A stretch of DNA of 64,000 nt from Flavobacterium sp. (GCA_018883065.1 VEQT01000003.1:1-64000), one strand, 5' to 3'; counted from the stretch's first letter, positions 10,304 to 20,953 are shown. Numbers and translations: made by a program. The notes: generated by a model not told the origin, from the letters alone.

Positions 10304-13300
10304 TTATTGTTTAATCATTTTTTTCACGACTACTTCGTTGGTCGCTTCGTTGGTGATTTTCACAATGTAAAGTCCTTTTTTCAATCCGGCCACTGATTCA
10401 GAAACTGTATTTGTTCCTTCGGCCAAGTTGATTTGCTTGTTGATCAATAGTGCACCTTCAAAGTTAAACACCTGCATTTGAGCAGTTGTTGCTTTAGAAG
10501 ATTGCATGTCAAGGGTAAAGGCATCAACAACAGGGTTAGGATACACTTCAGATTCAGAAGAGATTTCGGCTATGTTGTTGTTTTTGCCAGTAACACAAGG
10601 AACATTAGTAAGTGCGATGTATTTGTCATTACCAGCTACACCACATTCAGAGATAGCTTTAACACGTAATAATGTACTTGGTACAGTTACAGCAGCAAAA
10701 GAAACTTCCACGGTGTTGGTTCCTTGACCGCTTACAATTACAGCACCATTGGCCATAGTCCAAGTGTAAGATGCAGCACCTACCATGTTAGCAACCGAGA
10801 AGGTTACGTTAGCACAAGTAGTAAAGGTAGTTCCACCATTTACCGCTGGGATAGTTGGCGAGGCAGGGTTTAATGTTACTGTTCTAGCTGAAGCGCTCAA
10901 ACCTACTCCGTTTTTGCTGTAGATTACAATTGTTTTTACAGCAAGTGTAGAGAAGTTAGCTGGCAAAGCAACTGAGAAAGTCAAATCGCTTGTCTCTAAT
11001 ACATTTGATGTATTTGATGGATTACTAGCCGAAGTTACAATACTTCCAACAGGAGCAGTAATTTGGTAAGCAGATGTATTTGCAGCAGCAGTCATGGTAT
11101 AGTTGTAGGTATTTCCACCACAAATTGCACCAATTTGACCCGCAACAGTTACAACCGCCGAAGGCAATACACGTGTAAGAGCAAGAGTTTTCAAAGGTGA
11201 ATTACCTACGCCATTTGCTGCAGTAACACCAATAGTCAATGCTACACCTGCATTTCCGGCAGGCACATCAGCAAAGTTAACTTGGATGATACGATCATTA
11301 GCACCACCACCCACTTGGTTTACACCAGCTGGCAATGTCCAGTTGTAGGATGAAGCAGTAGTTACAGCAGAAGCGGTAAGGGTTAATGTAGTTGACGTTC
11401 CAATTAACATACTAGCAGCGGTAATAGCTGTTGTTGGCGTAGCAGAAGCAGGGTTTGTCATGGCTAAAGTAACAGGAGCTGTTGGTACAGCACGAGTTAA
11501 GGCTAACGTTTTCAATGCTGAAGTACCAATACCGTTTACAGCAGCTATACTAATATTTAAAGCCACTCCTGAATTTCCAGCAGGTACATCAGCAAAGTTT
11601 ACTTGGATGATTCTATCGTTGGCACCACCACCCACTTGGTTTACACCGGCAGGCAAGGTCCATACATAATTTGCAGCAGTTGCTACAGCTGTAGCAGTTA
11701 ACGTTAATGGAGTAGAGGTTCCAATAAATGAACTCACCGCTGTAATGGCAGTAGTTGGAGTAGCCGAAGCTGGATTTGTCATAGAAAGTACTAGTGGCGC
11801 AGTTGGCAATGCTCTCAATAATGAAAGTGTTTTAGCCGTTGTAGAAGTACCTACACCATTTACAGAACTTACACCAAGTACAAGTGTAGTTACATCACCT
11901 GCAGGCAATCCAGCAAAGTTAACTTGTATAATTCTTGAGTTTCCACCGCTAACTTGGTTAACACCAGCAGGCAAGTTCCATGCATATCCAGTAGCTGTGG
12001 TTACATTTCCAGCAGTTAAAGTTAACGCAGTTGTTGTTCCTACATATTTACTGATATTAGTAATTGCAGTTGTAGTAACACCATCTGTTAATGTTAAAAG
12101 TACCGGTGCAGTTGGCAACGCTTTGGTTAAAGCTGATGAACGCGCAGCGCTTGAGCAACCTGCAGCATTTACTGAACGTACAGTTAAGTTACCAATTGTA
12201 CCTGCTCCAGCAGCTACATTCAAGAAGTTTACAACAACAGTGTTTGTTCCCTGACCCGAAACAATGTTTACACCAGCTGGAACGGCCCATGTGTAAGATA
12301 CAGCACCAGCTACATCAGCTATAGAGTAAGTAGCCGTAGTTGAAGTTCCAACCAAAACACCCTGAGCAGTAGCTCCAGTAATAATTCCAGGAGTTGTTGG
12401 CAAAGCATTTACATTTACTACAAGAGCAGCGCGCAAGCTTTCTACACCATTACGTACTTGAGATACATAATACGTACGAGTTCCAGCTACAGTTGTAGGA
12501 GGAGTTGGAGCAGTAGCCAAAGCAGTTCCGCCTGTTGCTACAGTATACCATTTCAAAGAAGTAGCTCCGCCCAATAAAGTTGCTGTTAAAGGAGTAGCAA
12601 CTTGAGTGTAACATAAGTTAACCGGAGAAACTACTTCTGGAGCAACTAAGGCAGTAGCAGCGCTAAGTGCTGTTTCGTTAAAGTTAGCTGAGTTCAATAA
12701 GATAGAACCAGCAGCTGGACGGTAATCTAAACCAGTATAAATTGTAGCTGAAGAACTGTTGTAAGGATTAGTTAATAATCCAGCGTTTGTAGTTGCAGTA
12801 GTGTTGTTGCTAGCTGCATACCAAGTAGCAATGTTAAACGAAGCATTATTTCCTGATGTATTTACTTGAAATACTTTAGAAGTAGTTATTGTACCAGCAA
12901 TTACATTGTCTCTAAATTGTAAAGTACCGTTTAAAGCATTTGTTTCAGTGGTTAATCCGTCTACGTGAACACCTTCATTGAAGTCCATGAACACCGAGTT
13001 GTAGATTTTCAACTGAGAATTTCTACGAATACGAGCACCTCTTTTGTATCCGGATGCCAATGTACCACCATTAGGTAAACCCAAACGGAAGTTTGGTCCA
13101 ACCATAGTCATGTTAGAGAAAATAGCAGCAGTATAAGGAGACACACTTGCGCTAGTTGGGTTGTTGTCTGATTCAAAACCTTCAGAAGTTGATACGGCTG
13201 GCGCATCAGATACTTGAGGGTCTCTTACCGCTAGACCAAATTGTACGTTTCCGCTGTATCCGTTATCGGTATCAAAATCATCATCTAAGTTTCTAAATGA

Positions 13301-14041
13301 AACTAGGTGTTTACAATTTACAGAACCACCAAACCACTCAAAAGCGTCGTCGTTACAGTGAGAAACTTGTACGTAATCAATTGTTGTTCCTGAACCAACA
13401 GCACCCATGGTTAATCCGTTGATTTCAGTATTTAAAGCATATACATATCCAGGGTACTCAATGCGCACGTATTTCAACGAACCGGAGTTGTCATTATTAT
13501 TAGGAGTTAATCCACCACCGTATTGAGTGTCAGCTGATACAGCAAGACCTTCTACATTGTTTACCCCGTTGTTGGTGTTGAAAGCTGCATTACCCAAAAG
13601 GATAATACCACCCCAGTCACCTTTGTTTCTAGCACCGGGCGCATTACTTGATGTAAATACAATTGGTTGGCTAGCTGTTCCGTTGGCAATCAATTTTGCA
13701 CCTCGGGTAATAACTAAACAAGCACCAATAGCTGTGTGATCACCTAATATAACAGTACCTGGTTCTATGGTAAGGGTAGCCCCGTTTTTCACATAGATTT
13801 GACCTGTTAATTTGTAGGTGTTGTTTGCTGTCCAAGTAGTATTGACAGTAATGTTGGCCGAAATATCTACAGTAGCTGCAGGATATACGGTGTTTTGTGG
13901 GTCAAAGTTGGCCCACTGATCGGTCCACATGGCTGTGGGAGCCGGAGCAAACGCACCACGATAAGTAGTAGGCGTCAGGAATTGAGCAATGGCTAATTTG
14001 CTAATAAGCAACAATAGCACTACAAAATAATTTCGTTTCAT
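10304..14041 (-). CDS. Large secreted protein: right-handed beta-helix-like N-terminal region, Ig/PKD-like repeats, type A T9SS C-terminal sorting domain
   Basis: Signal peptide; ITVNTTWTANNTYKLTGQIYVKNGATLTIEPGTVILGD; about 107-aa repeats (LPAGVNQVGGGANDRIIQVNFADVPAGN); C-term VYPNPVVDAFTLDMQ...GLYIVKITNEATNEVVVKKMIKQ. Confidence 0.88.
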   Translation of the reverse strand: MKRNYFVVLLLLISKLAIAQFLTPTTYRGAFAPAPTAMWTDQWANFDPQNTVYPAATVDISANITVNTTWTANNTYKLTGQIYVKNGATLTIEPGTVILGDHTAIGACLVITRGAKLIANGTASQPIVFTSSNAPGARNKGDWGGIILLGNAAFNTNNGVNNVEGLAVSADTQYGGGLTPNNNDNSGSLKYVRIEYPGYVYALNTEINGLTMGAVGSGTTIDYVQVSHCNDDAFEWFGGSVNCKHLVSFRNLDDDFDTDNGYSGNVQFGLAVRDPQVSDAPAVSTSEGFESDNNPTSASVSPYTAAIFSNMTMVGPNFRLGLPNGGTLASGYKRGARIRRNSQLKIYNSVFMDFNEGVHVDGLTTETNALNGTLQFRDNVIAGTITTSKVFQVNTSGNNASFNIATWYAASNNTTATTNAGLLTNPYNSSSATIYTGLDYRPAAGSILLNSANFNETALSAATALVAPEVVSPVNLCYTQVATPLTATLLGGATSLKWYTVATGGTALATAPTPPTTVAGTRTYYVSQVRNGVESLRAALVVNVNALPTTPGIITGATAQGVLVGTSTTATYSIADVAGAVSYTWAVPAGVNIVSGQGTNTVVVNFLNVAAGAGTIGNLTVRSVNAAGCSSAARSSALTKALPTAPVLLTLTDGVTTTAITNISKYVGTTTALTLTAGNVTTATGYAWNLPAGVNQVSGGNSRIIQVNFAGLPAGDVTTLVLGVSSVNGVGTSTTAKTLSLLRALPTAPLVLSMTNPASATPTTAITAVSSFIGTSTPLTLTATAVATAANYVWTLPAGVNQVGGGANDRIIQVNFADVPAGNSGVALNISIAAVNGIGTSALKTLALTRAVPTAPVTLAMTNPASATPTTAITAASMLIGTSTTLTLTASAVTTASSYNWTLPAGVNQVGGGANDRIIQVNFADVPAGNAGVALTIGVTAANGVGNSPLKTLALTRVLPSAVVTVAGQIGAICGGNTYNYTMTAAANTSAYQITAPVGSIVTSASNPSNTSNVLETSDLTFSVALPANFSTLAVKTIVIYSKNGVGLSASARTVTLNPASPTIPAVNGGTTFTTCANVTFSVANMVGAASYTWTMANGAVIVSGQGTNTVEVSFAAVTVPSTLLRVKAISECGVAGNDKYIALTNVPCVTGKNNNIAEISSESEVYPNPVVDAFTLDMQSSKATTAQMQVFNFEGALLINKQINLAEGTNTVSESVAGLKKGLYIVKITNEATNEVVVKKMIKQ
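11170..12120 (-). repeat. Three in-frame imperfect tandem repeats of about 320 bp inside the T9SS protein gene
   Basis: Equivalent sequence recurs near 11250-11340, 11572-11662 and 11900-11990; encodes VNQVGGGANDRIIQVNFADVPAG-type units. Confidence 0.85.
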
Positions 14042-14249
14042 TTTTTAATTTTTTTTAGGTTTAAATGATGCAACAAAATTAGGTTCAAGCACCGGCTTGG
14101 GTGTTAGGCATACTTTACCAAATAATTATTTAACCTGCAGTAATAACAACTGTTTATTTAAAAACAGGCACTAAAAATTAACCAAACGTGAAGCGACTGT
14201 TAATTAAAAGTAAGGCGTAAAAAAAACAAAAACAGAAGAAATGTTCTAG

Positions 14250-16202
14250 CTAAAAATCAAAATTTTCAACTGCGGTCGTATCAATTATAGGCGCACTAAT
14301 GCTGTCTATTTTGATTGAAAATTGGGCAGGCCCCGTAATTTTCATTGGCGGATTAAATAGAGTGTCTTCTGGGGTAATGAGTTGTCGGCGCAGCATCAAT
14401 CGGGTGAGTTGCTGGTCACGTCGTTGGGCAAACGATTTAAGATTGCCTTCCCGATCAAATTGATACATAAATTTTTTGGGACTCGGAATCACATTGGCCA
14501 AAAACAAACATTCGTTGAGCGTAAGTTCTCTCGGGTGTTTCTGAAAATAATACTGCGCGGCCTCCCCAATTCCATATACGTCTGGTCCCCATTCGATGAT
14601 GTTAAAATACACCTCGAGCATGCGTGATTTACTTACAATGCGGTTGTTTTCGAGTAAGTAAACCAAGAGTATTTCTTCTAATTTTCTGGAAAGCGTTTTT
14701 TCACGACTTAGGAAAGCATTTTTAATTAATTGCATGCTAATGGTGCTTCCTCCTCGTGCGAATTTTTTGGTACGTATGTTTTTGGCGATGGATTGTTTAA
14801 AGGCTTCGGTAATGAATCCGCGGTGTGAGAAAAAAGAGGGGTCTTCGGTGGTTAATACTGCTTTTTGCAAATAAGGAGACAAGTCGGTAAGTGGTACATA
14901 GTTGGGATTGGAAGCGCCCACAAAAACAGCCCGTTGCCGTTGATTATTAATAAGCGCACGGTATTCAAATTCGCCATTGAGTTTACTGAGATTGGCTTGG
15001 CCGTATTGCGTAATTTTAAGTTGGTCTTTATTGAGTTGACTATTAAAAACGAGTGGACGTAAATTTTTTGAATGGTATTCAAAATCCAGCCTATAATCAA
15101 AACTACCCGTAGCCTTCATGCCGTCAAAATGAGTAAATAAACCACACGGTAAAGATTCGATAAAATCTTGCGCCTTGGTTTTGGGAATGCTAATTTTTGC
15201 GGCATAGATTTTTTCTTCGTCGTTGGTGTAACACAAATAGGGCTGCAGTTTTATTTTATTGAGTTTTACCGTTGAGTTGCTGTCAACCGAGACAAAGCGT
15301 TTGCCAAACAAAAGTTTAAAATCAAATTCGGCTTGTTGAATGATCACCTCTTTCGAAGCAATTTTTGGGTGATTTACCGTAAGGTTCGAGATCGCACTCA
15401 AACCGTCAATGTGCAATTCGCCCAATGACATTTCAATATTGTCTATTCGTAAACGAATGGAATCAAAGCTAGCTTGTAAATTATAGCGTTCATCCAAATA
15501 AGGCACTTTAATTTTTCCGGTATCTTGATTAAAAAACCGCAAATCGGTTTTGCGATCTCTCGGGTTTGATGTTCCTGCAATGCGCCAACGCTGATCTAAG
15601 GTAGCGGTGTGAACTTGAATCTTCGCCCTTAATTCTTGGTTTTTTAGATCTAAATTTTCAAGCTTTAGCTGTGTTTTTTTACCCATATCATCTACCCGAA
15701 GTTCCAAATTTTGTAGCGCCATATCGGTAGGCACTAAATTTAAAAATCGGTTCAACAACCGGTTTACAAATTTGGCATAATTGGTTTTGGAATCAGTTGT
15801 ACTACTGTCTTTTTTGGATAAAAAGGCATCAAAATTGCGTCCATTTTTATTTTTCACCAACTGTACAAATCCATTTTTTGATTGCAATTCATTTAACTGA
15901 ATTTGAGCAACCAGTAGTTTCCATATACTTATTCTGGCCTCAACATATTCTATAGAAAGTAAGGTGTCGGCAGCCTTGGGCACCAAGTTAAGCTCGGTAA
16001 TTGACACACTGGTTAAGCCAGAAAATTCAATTTTTTTGATAGACAATTCACTGTGGTACTCCGTCTTACACTTGTTTTGCAAATGCACCACTGCTTTTTG
16101 CAATAAACGATCCCTAAACACAAATACGAGGATAAAAACCAACAAAATCAGGCCTGCTGTAGCTAGGGCAAATTTTCGAAGTCTTGCAGGATTTATTTTC
16201 AT
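14250..16202 (-). CDS. Biosynthetic transglycosylase (GT51) with AsmA-like N-terminal region
   Basis: GT51 motifs EDPSFFSHRGFITEAF, RGGSTISMQLIKNAFLSREKTLSRKLEEILL, EVYFNIIEWGPDVYGIGEAAQYYF; N-terminal TM + AsmA-like region. Start at 16202 (MKINPARL) preferred; track start is 16220. Confidence 0.85.
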   Translation of the reverse strand: MKINPARLRKFALATAGLILLVFILVFVFRDRLLQKAVVHLQNKCKTEYHSELSIKKIEFSGLTSVSITELNLVPKAADTLLSIEYVEARISIWKLLVAQIQLNELQSKNGFVQLVKNKNGRNFDAFLSKKDSSTTDSKTNYAKFVNRLLNRFLNLVPTDMALQNLELRVDDMGKKTQLKLENLDLKNQELRAKIQVHTATLDQRWRIAGTSNPRDRKTDLRFFNQDTGKIKVPYLDERYNLQASFDSIRLRIDNIEMSLGELHIDGLSAISNLTVNHPKIASKEVIIQQAEFDFKLLFGKRFVSVDSNSTVKLNKIKLQPYLCYTNDEEKIYAAKISIPKTKAQDFIESLPCGLFTHFDGMKATGSFDYRLDFEYHSKNLRPLVFNSQLNKDQLKITQYGQANLSKLNGEFEYRALINNQRQRAVFVGASNPNYVPLTDLSPYLQKAVLTTEDPSFFSHRGFITEAFKQSIAKNIRTKKFARGGSTISMQLIKNAFLSREKTLSRKLEEILLVYLLENNRIVSKSRMLEVYFNIIEWGPDVYGIGEAAQYYFQKHPRELTLNECLFLANVIPSPKKFMYQFDREGNLKSFAQRRDQQLTRLMLRRQLITPEDTLFNPPMKITGPAQFSIKIDSISAPIIDTTAVENFDF

Positions 16203-16212
16203 GGGATTTGGA

Positions 16213-17574
16213 TTAGCCAAAAAGAGCGCTGGCTACTTCTTCAATTTTCGATACAAGTTGGATGCGAATGCCGGTATTTTTAAGTGATATTTTGTTGTAT
16301 TTTGACACAAAAATAGTGGTAAAACCTAATTTCTCGGCTTCGAGGATGCGTTGTTCTACCCGATTCACCGGACGAATTTCGCCCGAAAGTCCAATCTCAC
16401 CTGCAAAACAAACGCCTTCTTCTATAGCAATATCTTCGTTTGACGACAAAATAGCGGCTACAACAGCCAAGTCTATGGCGGGATCATCAATGGTAATGCC
16501 CCCAGTTATGTTTAGAAATACATCTTTGGTACCCAGTCGAAATCCGGCTCTTTTTTCTAAAACCGCTAAAATCATATTTAATCGCTTGGCGTTGTAGCCG
16601 GTGGTGCTGCGCTGCGGAGTTCCATATACGGCGGTACTTACAAGCGCTTGAATTTCAATCATCAACGGACGCATGCCCTCTAGGGTTGCTGAAATAGCAG
16701 TACCCGAAAGCGAAACATCTTGGTGAGAAATTAAAATCTCGGATGGATTACTCACCTCGCGCAAACCACTGCCCTGCATTTCATAGATACCCAATTCAGC
16801 AGTAGAACCAAATCGATTTTTCAAAGAACGCAGCAAACGGTATACATGGTTGCGATCGCCTTCAAATTGAAGCACCGTGTCGACCATGTGCTCCAAAATT
16901 TTTGGACCAGCAATGGCGCCATCTTTAGTGATGTGTCCAATTAATAGTACAGGCACATTCGATTCTTTGGCAAATTTGATGAGTTCTGCCGTGGTTTCCC
17001 GAATTTGCGAAATACTGCCGGGAGAGGCTTCAATATAATCGGTATGTAAGGTTTGAATCGAGTCGATAATTACAATCTCGGGATCAATTTCTTGAATGTG
17101 TTTAAAAATGTGTTGGGTTTTCGTTTCAGTAAGAATGTAACAGGAATTGGGCTTGTTGCTAATGCGTTCGGCCCGCATTTTAATTTGTTTCATGCTCTCT
17201 TCTCCCGAAACATAAAGTGTTTTATAGGGTAATTGCAGCGACAATTGCAACAACAAGGTGCTTTTCCCTATACCAGGCTCTCCGCCCAATAAAATTAACG
17301 AGCCCGGGACAATTCCGCCACCCAATACGCGGTTGAGTTCGCCGTCAAGGGTGTCCATGCGCACCTCTTGTGTGCTGTCTATTTCGTTTAATTTTAGCGG
17401 TTTATTTGTTTTTTTAACTGTAGTAGATAGGGTGTTCCAACTGGCTTTTTCCTCTTTTTGAATGATTTCTTCGGCTATGGTATTCCATTCTTTACACGAA
17501 TTGCATTGGCCTTGCCATTTTGCATATTGCGCGCCGCAGTTTTGACAAAAAAAGGTGGTTTTAATTTTAGACAT
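16213..17574 (-). CDS. radA: DNA repair protein RadA
   Basis: N-terminal zinc finger CQNCGAQYAKWQGQCNSC; Walker A GGEPGIGKSTLLLQ; KNRFGSTAELGIYEM (KNRFG motif); Lon-like C-terminal domain. Confidence 0.97.
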   Translation of the reverse strand: MSKIKTTFFCQNCGAQYAKWQGQCNSCKEWNTIAEEIIQKEEKASWNTLSTTVKKTNKPLKLNEIDSTQEVRMDTLDGELNRVLGGGIVPGSLILLGGEPGIGKSTLLLQLSLQLPYKTLYVSGEESMKQIKMRAERISNKPNSCYILTETKTQHIFKHIQEIDPEIVIIDSIQTLHTDYIEASPGSISQIRETTAELIKFAKESNVPVLLIGHITKDGAIAGPKILEHMVDTVLQFEGDRNHVYRLLRSLKNRFGSTAELGIYEMQGSGLREVSNPSEILISHQDVSLSGTAISATLEGMRPLMIEIQALVSTAVYGTPQRSTTGYNAKRLNMILAVLEKRAGFRLGTKDVFLNITGGITIDDPAIDLAVVAAILSSNEDIAIEEGVCFAGEIGLSGEIRPVNRVEQRILEAEKLGFTTIFVSKYNKISLKNTGIRIQLVSKIEEVASALFG

Positions 17575-17577
17575 GGT

Positions 17578-18720
17578 TTATTTTTTCATCAATTCACTCG
17601 ATTTGTCGAGCATCATGTCTTTGGTTAAACTTCCAATCTCTTGTTTTTGATAGGCCTTTTGATAGGCTTTGGCCGCTTTTTTGAAGTCTCCCAAATTTTC
17701 AAACATCAGCCCCAAATAATAATCGCTAAGCATCGACTTGGGGTAATAGTTGTCGGCAATTGCCGCTAATTTGTCAAACTCTTCAAATTGATTGTTTCTT
17801 AAAATAGCCGCTTCAATAGCCTTAAAATCATTGATTCTTACTGGAGCTTTTATGCCCAATGTTTTTTCCAGTTGCTCGTATTTTTGTGTCAAATAATCTA
17901 CATATCCAGCTGGCAAGACCATTATTTTTTCATTAAATTCTGTGGTTGTAATGGGTTGATACAAGGAAAAAAACTGATACAATGCACTTGGTATGGCATG
18001 AGGAACAAGCGAATAATGAGAAAGCCCTTTGAACGCATCGTATTTGTAATTCAGTGAGTTGCTTTGCAGTGCCAACATATTTTCGTCCAACAATTTGGTG
18101 TCTTTTTGTATGCTCTTTAAATCGCCATCAGCGGTGGCTTGATAATAAAACAGTTGCTTCTTAATTTCCAACATCCGTTGGGGCAATAGTTCGATCATGC
18201 CCGGAGCCAGTTGAGGACTTAACGAAATATACCCGTCAAATAGGGGTTGATTTTTGTATAGATAAAAGTTAATAAATCCAGCAGAAATGTCGTGACCGGC
18301 AATAATTTTTAGTGGAGCAATGCGGAATTGTTTTTCCAATGCAGGAAGTAATTCGATCCCAATAAACTCAAAGAATTTTTTGCCTTCGGTATCGGGCAAA
18401 CCAGTTTGTTCATCGGTGCCGCAATCGTAACTGCGGTCGTCATTTTTATTTTGATTAATTCCCACTACTATCATTTCGGGCAAATCATCCCAGTAGGCGC
18501 CATAGCTCATTACGCCATGAAAAGCATCAAATAGATACTCGCCATCTAAAACGACTACAAGCGGATATTTTTTTGTTGGATTTTGGTCATAATTAGCGGG
18601 TAAACCGATCGTGATTTCTCGGTCTTGTTTAAGTTTTTCAGAATGGATGGTGTCGGTAATTTTTTGAGCAATAACGCTACCAAAACAAAGACAAAAACAC
18701 ACAATGGCTATGTTTTTCAT
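17578..18720 (-). CDS. Secreted alpha/beta-hydrolase (esterase D-like) with C-terminal TPR-like tail
   Basis: Signal peptide; YPLVVVLDGEYLFDAFHGVMSYGAYWDDLPEMIVVGINQN; C-term FDKLAAIADNYYPKSMLSDYYLGLMFENLGDFKKAAKAYQKAY. Confidence 0.78.
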   Translation of the reverse strand: MKNIAIVCFCLCFGSVIAQKITDTIHSEKLKQDREITIGLPANYDQNPTKKYPLVVVLDGEYLFDAFHGVMSYGAYWDDLPEMIVVGINQNKNDDRSYDCGTDEQTGLPDTEGKKFFEFIGIELLPALEKQFRIAPLKIIAGHDISAGFINFYLYKNQPLFDGYISLSPQLAPGMIELLPQRMLEIKKQLFYYQATADGDLKSIQKDTKLLDENMLALQSNSLNYKYDAFKGLSHYSLVPHAIPSALYQFFSLYQPITTTEFNEKIMVLPAGYVDYLTQKYEQLEKTLGIKAPVRINDFKAIEAAILRNNQFEEFDKLAAIADNYYPKSMLSDYYLGLMFENLGDFKKAAKAYQKAYQKQEIGSLTKDMMLDKSSELMKK

Positions 18721-18771
18721 ATTTAATAAATAAATTTTTTTGGGTGATAAATGCGAAGCAAGATACTAAAA

Positions 18772-19734
18772 TTATCTGCTGCGATTTACTAGCGGTAAAA
18801 ATAAAAAAGACAACAATCCAAGCAGTACAACCAAGAACATTTGCGAACTCCAAACAATCCACCCAAATGCAATTCCTGCCGTTTCACTGATGCCATACAT
18901 GGCTAATATTTTGGCAATCATAAACGGATAGGAACCAAAGCCACTGTTGGTAAAAGCAATGGCAATACTGCCTACCACAAAGGCGGTTACAACTGCGCCA
19001 AATGAAATAAAGCTGGTTTGAGGCAAGGCAAATAAAGTGACGTAAAACATCAACACATAGGAACTCCAAATAAACAAGGTGTGAAACACATACCACCCTT
19101 TGTTTTTCATATATAATAGCGTACTAATGCCTTCGCGAAGTCCAGCTAATTTGTGCTTTATTTTTTTAATCCATTTTGATTTTGAAAACCGAAAAAGCAA
19201 GGCAATTGCCAGTGTTCCAAGCGTAAAAAGCAGGCCGGCAATCCATACTTTCTCAACGGGTATTTTGTCTAGAATAAACGATTTAACAACCGAAAACTGT
19301 AAAATAAATGCTGTAAAGATAAACACCAGCAAAACCAAAAGGTCTACAATTCGTTCGGCTACAATAGTTCCAAATCCTTTGTCAAACGGGATGTTGTTGT
19401 ATTTTTTTAGAATGACTGCTCGTGATAGTTCTCCCGATTTTGGCACCGTTAAGTTAAGCAAGTAACAAATGTTAATGGCCATGTAATTGGTAGCAAAAGT
19501 AGTGGGGTATCCCAAGTGATCTAAGGAGTATTTCCAACGAAAAGCCCGCGACATATTGCCAATTATAGCGATTAAAAGCGCCAATACAATGTATTTGTAA
19601 TCGGCATGTTTAAAGTAGCTTTTTATTTCAAGCAGTTGTTGCGGAGAAAATTTGGTATAGGTGTATAGAGTTAAATAAACTCCCAAGGCAATTGGAAGAA
19701 GAATGGATAGCCATTTGCTGAGCTGCTTTTTCAC
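18772..19734 (-). CDS. Lysylphosphatidylglycerol synthase TM-region / UPF0104-like flippase family membrane protein
   Basis: Multiple TM segments, SRAFRWKYSLDHLGYP, NLTVPKSGELSRAVILKKY, GTIVAERIVDLL. Confidence 0.82.
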   Translation of the reverse strand: MKKQLSKWLSILLPIALGVYLTLYTYTKFSPQQLLEIKSYFKHADYKYIVLALLIAIIGNMSRAFRWKYSLDHLGYPTTFATNYMAINICYLLNLTVPKSGELSRAVILKKYNNIPFDKGFGTIVAERIVDLLVLLVFIFTAFILQFSVVKSFILDKIPVEKVWIAGLLFTLGTLAIALLFRFSKSKWIKKIKHKLAGLREGISTLLYMKNKGWYVFHTLFIWSSYVLMFYVTLFALPQTSFISFGAVVTAFVVGSIAIAFTNSGFGSYPFMIAKILAMYGISETAGIAFGWIVWSSQMFLVVLLGLLSFLFLPLVNRSR

Positions 19735-19738
19735 CCGA

Positions 19739-20089
19739 TTATGTTAGCGAATTGTCTCGTTCGTTGGGGAATACCAACGACGGTTTAAACGTTTTTGCTT
19801 CTTCAAAATCGAGTATGCCGTAAGCAATAATAATAATGATGTCGCCTTTTTGCACCTTTCGTGCAGCTGGTCCGTTTAGGGTGATGTCACCACTGTTTCG
19901 GTTGCCTTTGATGACATAGGTTTCCAAGCGTTCGCCGTTGTTGATGTTTACTATGGACACTTTTTCGCCTTCTATTAAATTGGCTGCCTCCATGAGCGCT
20001 TCGTCAATGGTAATACTGCCGATGTAATTTAGATCGGCTCCGGTTACAGAAACCCGGTGAATTTTTGATTTTACTACTTGAATTTGCAT
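19739..20089 (-). CDS. panD: Aspartate 1-decarboxylase
   Basis: [36 protein letters not shown] with Gly-Ser self-cleavage site; adjacent panC. Confidence 0.96.
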   Translation of the reverse strand: MQIQVVKSKIHRVSVTGADLNYIGSITIDEALMEAANLIEGEKVSIVNINNGERLETYVIKGNRNSGDITLNGPAARKVQKGDIIIIIAYGILDFEEAKTFKPSLVFPNERDNSLT

Positions 20090-20104
20090 GGGCGCAAATG
20101 TAAA

Positions 20105-20953
20105 TTAATTTAATGAAATGGTATCAATCAATCGAATTTTGTTGGCAAAAACGGCAATAAATGCCCGGTATTTTTTGCCAGATTCTTTTGCGTTACAAGG
20201 CAATAACTGTTGCTCATCTGCAATGGTAAAATACTCCAACTCAAAAAGTGAATGGGCTTTGAATTGACTTCTTACAAAATCAATTACCACGTGCGGTTCG
20301 TGTTGCTTAAATTGCTCTTTGGCCAAAAGCAAGGTCTTGTAAATTAGGGCTGCTTGGTTTCGCTCTTCGGCCGAAAGACGTTCGTTGCGTGAACTCATTG
20401 CCAGTCCGTTGGCTTCTCGAAAAATCGGGCAAGGAACAATTGTTACAGGAAGTTGCTCCTTTTCGACTAATTTTTTGACAATTTGCAACTGTTGAAAATC
20501 TTTTTCGCCAAAATAGGCGTTTTGGGGTCGAACAATTTCGAATAAGCGTTTGACAACTGTGCCAACGCCATTAAAATGTCCGGGTCTAAATTCGCCTTCC
20601 ATTACATTTTCTAAGCCATCAAACTCGTATGATTCGGCCTTGGTATTGCCGTTGTAAATGTCCTCAACGGTGGGCGCATAAATTAGGATTTCGGGTGAGA
20701 CACCCGCTATAAGTTCTACATCGTGATCGAGCGTACGGGGGTATTTTAATAGGTCTTCGGGATTATTGAATTGCGTTGGATTAACAAAAATACTGATAAC
20801 TGTATGGCTGTTTTGAAGTAAAGAAGCACGTAATAATGATAAATGGCCTTCGTGAAGTGCACCCATGGTAGGGACAAATCCCAAAGTGGCCTGAGGATTT
20901 AAATGGGCTTGAAGATGAGCAACTAAATCCTCGTGTTTGTTAAAAATCAACAT
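20105..20953 (-). CDS. panC: Pantoate--beta-alanine ligase
   Basis: GFVPTMGALHEGHLSLL, SIFVNPTQFNNPEDLLKYPRTLDHD, GEFRPGHFNGVGTVV, FGEKDFQQL, MSSRN. Confidence 0.97.
   Translation of the reverse strand: MLIFNKHEDLVAHLQAHLNPQATLGFVPTMGALHEGHLSLLRASLLQNSHTVISIFVNPTQFNNPEDLLKYPRTLDHDVELIAGVSPEILIYAPTVEDIYNGNTKAESYEFDGLENVMEGEFRPGHFNGVGTVVKRLFEIVRPQNAYFGEKDFQQLQIVKKLVEKEQLPVTIVPCPIFREANGLAMSSRNERLSAEERNQAALIYKTLLLAKEQFKQHEPHVVIDFVRSQFKAHSLFELEYFTIADEQQLLPCNAKESGKKYRAFIAVFANKIRLIDTISLN

Noticed and set aside
11745-12254. 169-aa plus-strand ORF
   Set aside because: Antisense to the repeated Ala/Thr/Val-rich part of the T9SS gene; repetitive composition explains the open frame.
14042-14249. Possible ncRNA in the 208-bp AT-rich gap
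   Set aside because: No convincing stem-loop structure or conserved motif visible; likely promoter/leader for the minus-strand T9SS gene.
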